Of a stretch of DNA of 64,000 nucleotides, positions 60,791-64,000 are shown piece after piece. Position 1 is the stretch's first letter. Every line of letters begins with the position of its first letter. The DNA is from Pseudomonas saudimassiliensis (lineage in GTDB: Bacteria; Pseudomonadota; Gammaproteobacteria; Pseudomonadales; Pseudomonadaceae): positions 1,437,412-1,501,411 of the forward strand of contig NZ_LK391969.1 of assembly GCF_000939975.1 (NCBI RefSeq), read 5' to 3'. A program made the position numbers and the translations under genes. The notes below the pieces were generated by a model, which did not search any database, had not been told where the DNA came from, and saw nothing but the letters and a program-made list of their open reading frames with translations.

Positions 60791-62647
60791 ATGTTCCTAC
60801 GTCTCCTTCCCCTGCTGCTGAGCCTGCTCGGCACCGCTTCCCAGGCGGCACCACCCCCAGCTCCCGCCCCGCTGGCGCAGTTGGCACAGCACCCGTACTG
60901 GATCGCGCTGGGGCATTATGAGCAACGCCTGTCCGGTGGTTGGCGCAGCTATGTGGATGATGCCGGGTTTTTCCTCGCGGCCGAGGGCGAGCATTCGCCC
61001 CTGGCGGAACTGCAGGCCACCCTCGACGGCTTGTATGCCGACCCGTCGCTGGGCGACGCCCACCCGCAGTGCCGCTTCCCCTCGCGCACGCGGTGGCTGC
61101 GCCAGCAACTCGCCCTGACTGACCTGCCCCCGGTGCGGTGCCAGGAGTTCGCCACCTGGTACGCCGACATCGACCCGCACAGCACGGTGCTGGTGTTCCC
61201 CGATGCCTATCTGAACAGCCCCTCGTCCATGTTCGGCCACACCCTGCTGCGTATCGACTCGGCGGCGACCGCGGACAGCGGCACCGCCCTGCTCAGCTAC
61301 GCGCTGAACTTCGGCGCCATGATCGAGGGCCTGGACAACAGCATTCTGTATGCCTGGAAAGGCCTTGCAGGCGGCTACCCCGGCCAGTTCGCGCTGCTGC
61401 CCTACCGCGAGAAACTCAGCGAGTACAGCAGTCTGGAGAACCGCGACCTGTGGGAATACCGCCTCGATCTGACACCCGAGGAAACCGGCCGCATGATCGA
61501 GCATGTCTGGGAGTTGCGGCAGATCCGCTTCGACTACTTCTTCTTCGACGAAAACTGCTCGTATCGCCTGCTTGAGCTGCTGGAGATCGCCCGCCCCGGT
61601 CTGAAACTGATCGACCAGTTTCCGCTGACCGCCATCCCCGCCGATACGGTGCGGGCGGTGAAGGACGCCGGGCTGGTGCAGAAAGTGAATTATCGTCCTT
61701 CCCGGGAAAAGGAACTGCTGGCCCGTGCCGCGCCACTGCAGCCGGAGGAGATCAGCTGGGCCCAGGCCGTGGCCGCCGATACCGAGCTGCTGGGAGATGA
61801 TGGGTTCAATGCCCTGCCGGTCGCTCGTCAGGCGCAGATTCAGGAAACCGCCTACCGCCTGCTGCGCTATCAGGCTGCTGGTCAGGAGCGTGACCCGGAC
61901 AATGCGGCGCGCAGTTTCCGGCTGTTGCAGGCAATCAATCAGAATCCACCGGCACGACTCGAAATCGACACCCCGACCCTGCCCGAGGACGGACACGAAT
62001 CGCGTACCTGGCAACTGGCGCTGGGTAGTCAGGACCAGCGCGCCTATGCCGAATACGGTCTACGCATGGCCTATCATGATCTGAACGACAATCTGGCCGG
62101 TTTCCCGCTGGGCGCACAGATCGAACTGGGCAAGCTGCGGATTCGCCAATATGAAGGCAACCAATGGCAGCTGGAGGAGCTGGGGCTGGTCAACATCCGC
62201 TCGCTGACAGCTCGCAATCAGCTGCTCAAACCCTGGTCGTGGCAGGTCGAGACCGGCCTGGAGCGGGTAGCCGGGAAGGATGGTCAGCAGCGTCTGGTCG
62301 GCCATCTGAATGGCGGCGCCGGTTTCACCTCGCCTCTCGCTGAGAATGTACTGGGGTACGCACTGGCGACACTGCGCGTCGAACACCATCAGGATTTTGC
62401 CGCCAAACTCAGCCCGGCGGCCGGTTTTGACAGCGGTCTGCTATGGCGCAATCGCGCCGGCAACCTGCTGCTGGAGGCCCAGGCCGACTATTTCCACAAC
62501 GGCGAAGTGCGCCGCAGTCTGGGGCTAACCCAGCAGCTGGAGCTGGGCCGCAACCTCGGGCTACGGCTGACCGCCCAGCGTGAATTCACCCAGTGGAGCG
62601 CGCCACAGAATGAAGTGATGCTGCAGCTGCGCTGGTATCACTACTGA
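60791..62647 (+). CDS. DUF4105 outer-membrane-type protein
   Basis: A 618-residue exported protein: signal peptide (1-19, ending SQA), an N-terminal papain-like NlpC/P60-related DUF4105 (Lnb-type) domain (about 130-290) with conserved MFGHTLLRID, SYALNFGA, GGYPGQFALLPY and FFFDENCSYRLLELL (candidate Cys and His residues), then a C-terminal beta-barrel-like part of amphipathic strands ending in WYHY, an aromatic terminus of the outer-membrane kind. Substrate unknown; a cysteine hydrolase at the cell surface is a fair guess. No clear ribosome site. Confidence 0.85.
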   Translation: MFLRLLPLLLSLLGTASQAAPPPAPAPLAQLAQHPYWIALGHYEQRLSGGWRSYVDDAGFFLAAEGEHSPLAELQATLDGLYADPSLGDAHPQCRFPSRTRWLRQQLALTDLPPVRCQEFATWYADIDPHSTVLVFPDAYLNSPSSMFGHTLLRIDSAATADSGTALLSYALNFGAMIEGLDNSILYAWKGLAGGYPGQFALLPYREKLSEYSSLENRDLWEYRLDLTPEETGRMIEHVWELRQIRFDYFFFDENCSYRLLELLEIARPGLKLIDQFPLTAIPADTVRAVKDAGLVQKVNYRPSREKELLARAAPLQPEEISWAQAVAADTELLGDDGFNALPVARQAQIQETAYRLLRYQAAGQERDPDNAARSFRLLQAINQNPPARLEIDTPTLPEDGHESRTWQLALGSQDQRAYAEYGLRMAYHDLNDNLAGFPLGAQIELGKLRIRQYEGNQWQLEELGLVNIRSLTARNQLLKPWSWQVETGLERVAGKDGQQRLVGHLNGGAGFTSPLAENVLGYALATLRVEHHQDFAAKLSPAAGFDSGLLWRNRAGNLLLEAQADYFHNGEVRRSLGLTQQLELGRNLGLRLTAQREFTQWSAPQNEVMLQLRWYHY

Positions 62648-62681
62648 GTTTGCGCTCGGGGGCGCGACAACCCCGAAGCGC

Positions 62682-63776
62682 TCAACCCCGCCGCAGCCGC
62701 TCAGCAGCGCCGCGCAACATCCGCTCGGTCCCGTCCCACCCCAGGCAGCCATCGGTAATCGATACGCCGTAACGCAGGTCCTCGGACAGCGGCTGGTTAC
62801 CGTCGAACAGATGACTTTCCAGCATCACCGCTCGCAGGCTGATATCCCCGGCCAGCCGCTGATCAACCACATCTTCCAGCACCGCCGGCTGGCGTAGCGG
62901 GTTCTTGCCACTGTTGGCATGGCTGCAGTCGACCATGATGCTCGGCTCCAAGCCGGCTTGCTCCAGTGCTGCCCGCGCCATGGCGACGCTTGCTGCGTCA
63001 TGGTTCGGCCCCTGATTGCCGCCCCGCAGCACCAGATGGGTATCCGAGTTGCCCAGAGTTTCCACCAGCGACGGCCGGCCCAGCTCGTCGATACCGAAGT
63101 GCTGATGCCCATGGGCCGCCGAGCGCATGGCATCGATGGCGATGCCCATGCTGCCATCCGTACCGTTCTTGAAACCCACCGCCATATCCAGGCCGCTGAC
63201 CAATTCCCGGTGGACCTGCGACTCACTGGTGCGCGCGCCGATCGCCGCCCAGCCCAGCAGGTCATCCACGTAACCTGCCACCAGCGGTTGCAGCAGCTCG
63301 GTGGCCAGCGGCAGACCCAGCTCGATCATCTGCAACATCAGCCGCCGCGACAGCTCCAGACCACCGGCCATATCGCCACTGCCGTCCAGCTGCGGATCGT
63401 AGACCAGCCCTTTCCAGCCGATGGTAGTGCGCGGCTTCTCGATATAGGCACGCATCACCAGCAACAGTTGATCCTCAACCTGTGGGGCCAGATCGGCCAG
63501 CCGCTGGGCGTATTCCAGCGCCGCGTCGGCATCATGAATCGAGCAAGGCCCAACCACTACCAGCAGGCGCTGGTCGTCGCCGTTGAGAATATTGCGGATG
63601 GCCTGGCGCTGGGCATGGACCTGATCGGCCTGCCGATCATTCAGCGGCAGGCGCTGGCGCAATACCGCTGGGCTCGGTAACGGGCGGGTGCGTCGCTGGG
63701 CATGGGGGATAAGGTTGTGGGCCGGCTCGAGGCTGGATACAACGGAAAGCTGCAGGGCGGATGCGGAAGAATTCAT
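62682..63776 (-). CDS. 3-deoxy-7-phosphoheptulonate synthase (DAHP synthase, class I)
   Basis: A 364-residue enzyme condensing PEP and erythrose-4-phosphate, the entry to aromatic amino-acid synthesis. Class I alpha-type motifs: VVVGPCSIHD, AYIEKPRTTIGWKGL, IGARTSESQVHRELVSGL, GFKNGTDGS, VDCSHANSGKNP with metal and PEP ligands. Which aromatic amino acid inhibits it cannot be judged from the sequence by eye, so I give no F/G/H symbol. GAGGA lies eight bases before the ATG at 63776. It is preceded by an aromatic-rich leader peptide and a hairpin. Confidence 0.94.
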   Translation of the reverse strand: MNSSASALQLSVVSSLEPAHNLIPHAQRRTRPLPSPAVLRQRLPLNDRQADQVHAQRQAIRNILNGDDQRLLVVVGPCSIHDADAALEYAQRLADLAPQVEDQLLLVMRAYIEKPRTTIGWKGLVYDPQLDGSGDMAGGLELSRRLMLQMIELGLPLATELLQPLVAGYVDDLLGWAAIGARTSESQVHRELVSGLDMAVGFKNGTDGSMGIAIDAMRSAAHGHQHFGIDELGRPSLVETLGNSDTHLVLRGGNQGPNHDAASVAMARAALEQAGLEPSIMVDCSHANSGKNPLRQPAVLEDVVDQRLAGDISLRAVMLESHLFDGNQPLSEDLRYGVSITDGCLGWDGTERMLRGAAERLRRG

Positions 63777-63790
63777 CAGTGCTGTCCTCA

Positions 63791-63814
63791 GCTGCGCGGT
63801 TCAGTCCGCGCAGC
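63791..63814 (-). promoter_or_regulatory. Hairpin between leader peptide and DAHP synthase ribosome site
   Basis: On the minus strand GCTGCGCGG and CCGCGCAGC form a perfect 9-bp stem with loop ACTGAA. It begins three bases after the leader stop and ends one base before the GAGGA ribosome site of the synthase. No U-tract follows, so it is not an intrinsic terminator; position points to translational control. Confidence 0.6.
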
Positions 63815-63817
63815 GCT

Positions 63818-63913
63818 CTATCGTGTTAGTCGTTGTAAGGTCTGTGGATTCTGGGCGCGACCACTAAATCGCCAGCTGCAGTAACGGTAAGAACAGGTAA
63901 AGTAAGTGCTCAT
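63818..63913 (-). CDS. Candidate aromatic-rich leader peptide of DAHP synthase
   Basis: A 31-codon frame, MSTYFTCSYRYCSWRFSG followed by RAQNPQTLQRLTR, starts at an ATG behind GAGAGGA (seven to eight bases). Six of the first 16 residues are aromatic: three Tyr, two Phe and one Trp. The gene downstream makes the common precursor of exactly these amino acids. The frame stops three bases before a 9-bp hairpin. This is the layout of a translated leader that senses charged aromatic tRNAs. Expression and regulation are inferred. Confidence 0.6.
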   Translation of the reverse strand: MSTYFTCSYRYCSWRFSGRAQNPQTLQRLTR

Positions 63914-63932
63914 GTCTGAATCCTCTCAATGC

Positions 63933-63950
63933 ATTGGCCGTTATTGGCCG
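63933..63950 (-). repeat. Ten-base-phased direct repeat upstream of the leader
   Basis: ATTGGCCG occurs twice (63933-63940 and 63943-63950 on the plus strand), offset by ten bases, one helical turn. It lies between the upstream terminator and the leader ribosome site, where a promoter or operator of the DAHP synthase gene would have to be. Confidence 0.45.
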
Positions 63951-63952
63951 AA

Positions 63953-63990
63953 AAAACAAAACCCCCGGTCGGGTGGCCGACCGGGGGTTT
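63953..63990 (-). terminator. Rho-independent terminator upstream of the DAHP synthase leader
   Basis: A 14-bp perfect stem (63959-63972 with 63977-63990, GTGG loop) of very high GC is followed on the minus strand by TTTTGTTTTTT. It probably ends a minus-strand gene lying beyond the right edge of the window, insulating the DAHP synthase unit. Confidence 0.85.
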
Positions 63991-64000
63991 CTGAGTAGTG

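Overview
The window is high-GC gamma-proteobacterial chromosome, most probably from the family Pseudomonadaceae (Pseudomonas sensu lato, for example a Halopseudomonas- or Stutzerimonas-like lineage; the exact genus cannot be read from the sequence alone). The assignment rests on gene content and order that I recognise from Pseudomonas: algZ-algR-hemC-hemD-hemX-hemY, algQ followed by an algP-like gene, hemB-ppk/ppx-trxA-rho-ubiD, gpmI-envC-ctpA, rhodanese-grxC-secB, and an agmatine/polyamine (agu/spu) catabolic cluster. Almost everything is conserved housekeeping chromosome. I see no prophage, insertion sequence, CRISPR array, rRNA or tRNA, and no gene-free stretch longer than 300 bases.

Layout. 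1-4.2 kb: the edge of an FAD oxidoreductase, a membrane-anchored EEP phosphatase, then hisB-hisH-hisA-hisF. 4.3-9.4 kb (minus): gpmI-envC-ctpA-yibQ, coupling a glycolytic mutase to cell-wall cleavage control. 9.5-15.5 kb (plus): rhodanese-grxC-secB, dsbB, algQ, an algP-like gene that lacks the long basic tail, a TIGR02444 gene, an ABC-F ATPase and a YaiI protein. 15.5-26.9 kb: a DUF6436 thioredoxin-like protein, a diguanylate cyclase, hemB, ppk and convergent ppx, trxA, rho, ubiD and a ferredoxin-type flavin reductase. 27-33.1 kb (minus): algZ-algR-hemC-hemD-hemX-hemY. 33.2-36 kb: argH and a lipoprotein made of PPC-like repeats.

36-51.5 kb is the metabolic centrepiece. aguA and aguB convert agmatine to putrescine. 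spuI, spuA, spuB and spuC (gamma-glutamylation type enzymes and a transaminase) degrade putrescine and related amines, and spuD-F-G-H import them. Between the two halves lie mtfA, a metallo-beta-lactamase-fold hydrolase and a GlxA-type regulator; a TetR regulator closes the cluster. The second binding protein, spuE, known from P. aeruginosa, is absent. 51.5-64 kb holds a class V aminotransferase, a VC0807-type membrane protein, a calcium/sodium antiporter, two chemoreceptors, an acyl-CoA ligase, a DUF3015/DUF4105 pair and a DAHP synthase.

Items that depart from routine: (i) two single-base frameshifts, in hemX and in the second chemoreceptor; (ii) mtfA has no ATG, GTG or TTG where its conserved N-terminus begins, only an ATT placed correctly behind a strong ribosome site; (iii) a previously unlabelled 31-codon leader peptide rich in Tyr, Phe and Trp, followed at once by a hairpin next to the ribosome site of DAHP synthase, looks like an aromatic-amino-acid sensing leader; (iv) two genes (ABC-F and TetR) have -10 elements so close to the ATG that their mRNAs may be leaderless; (v) a REP-type inverted doublet and two related intergenic repeat patches. 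I consider (iii) the best candidate for an undescribed system.
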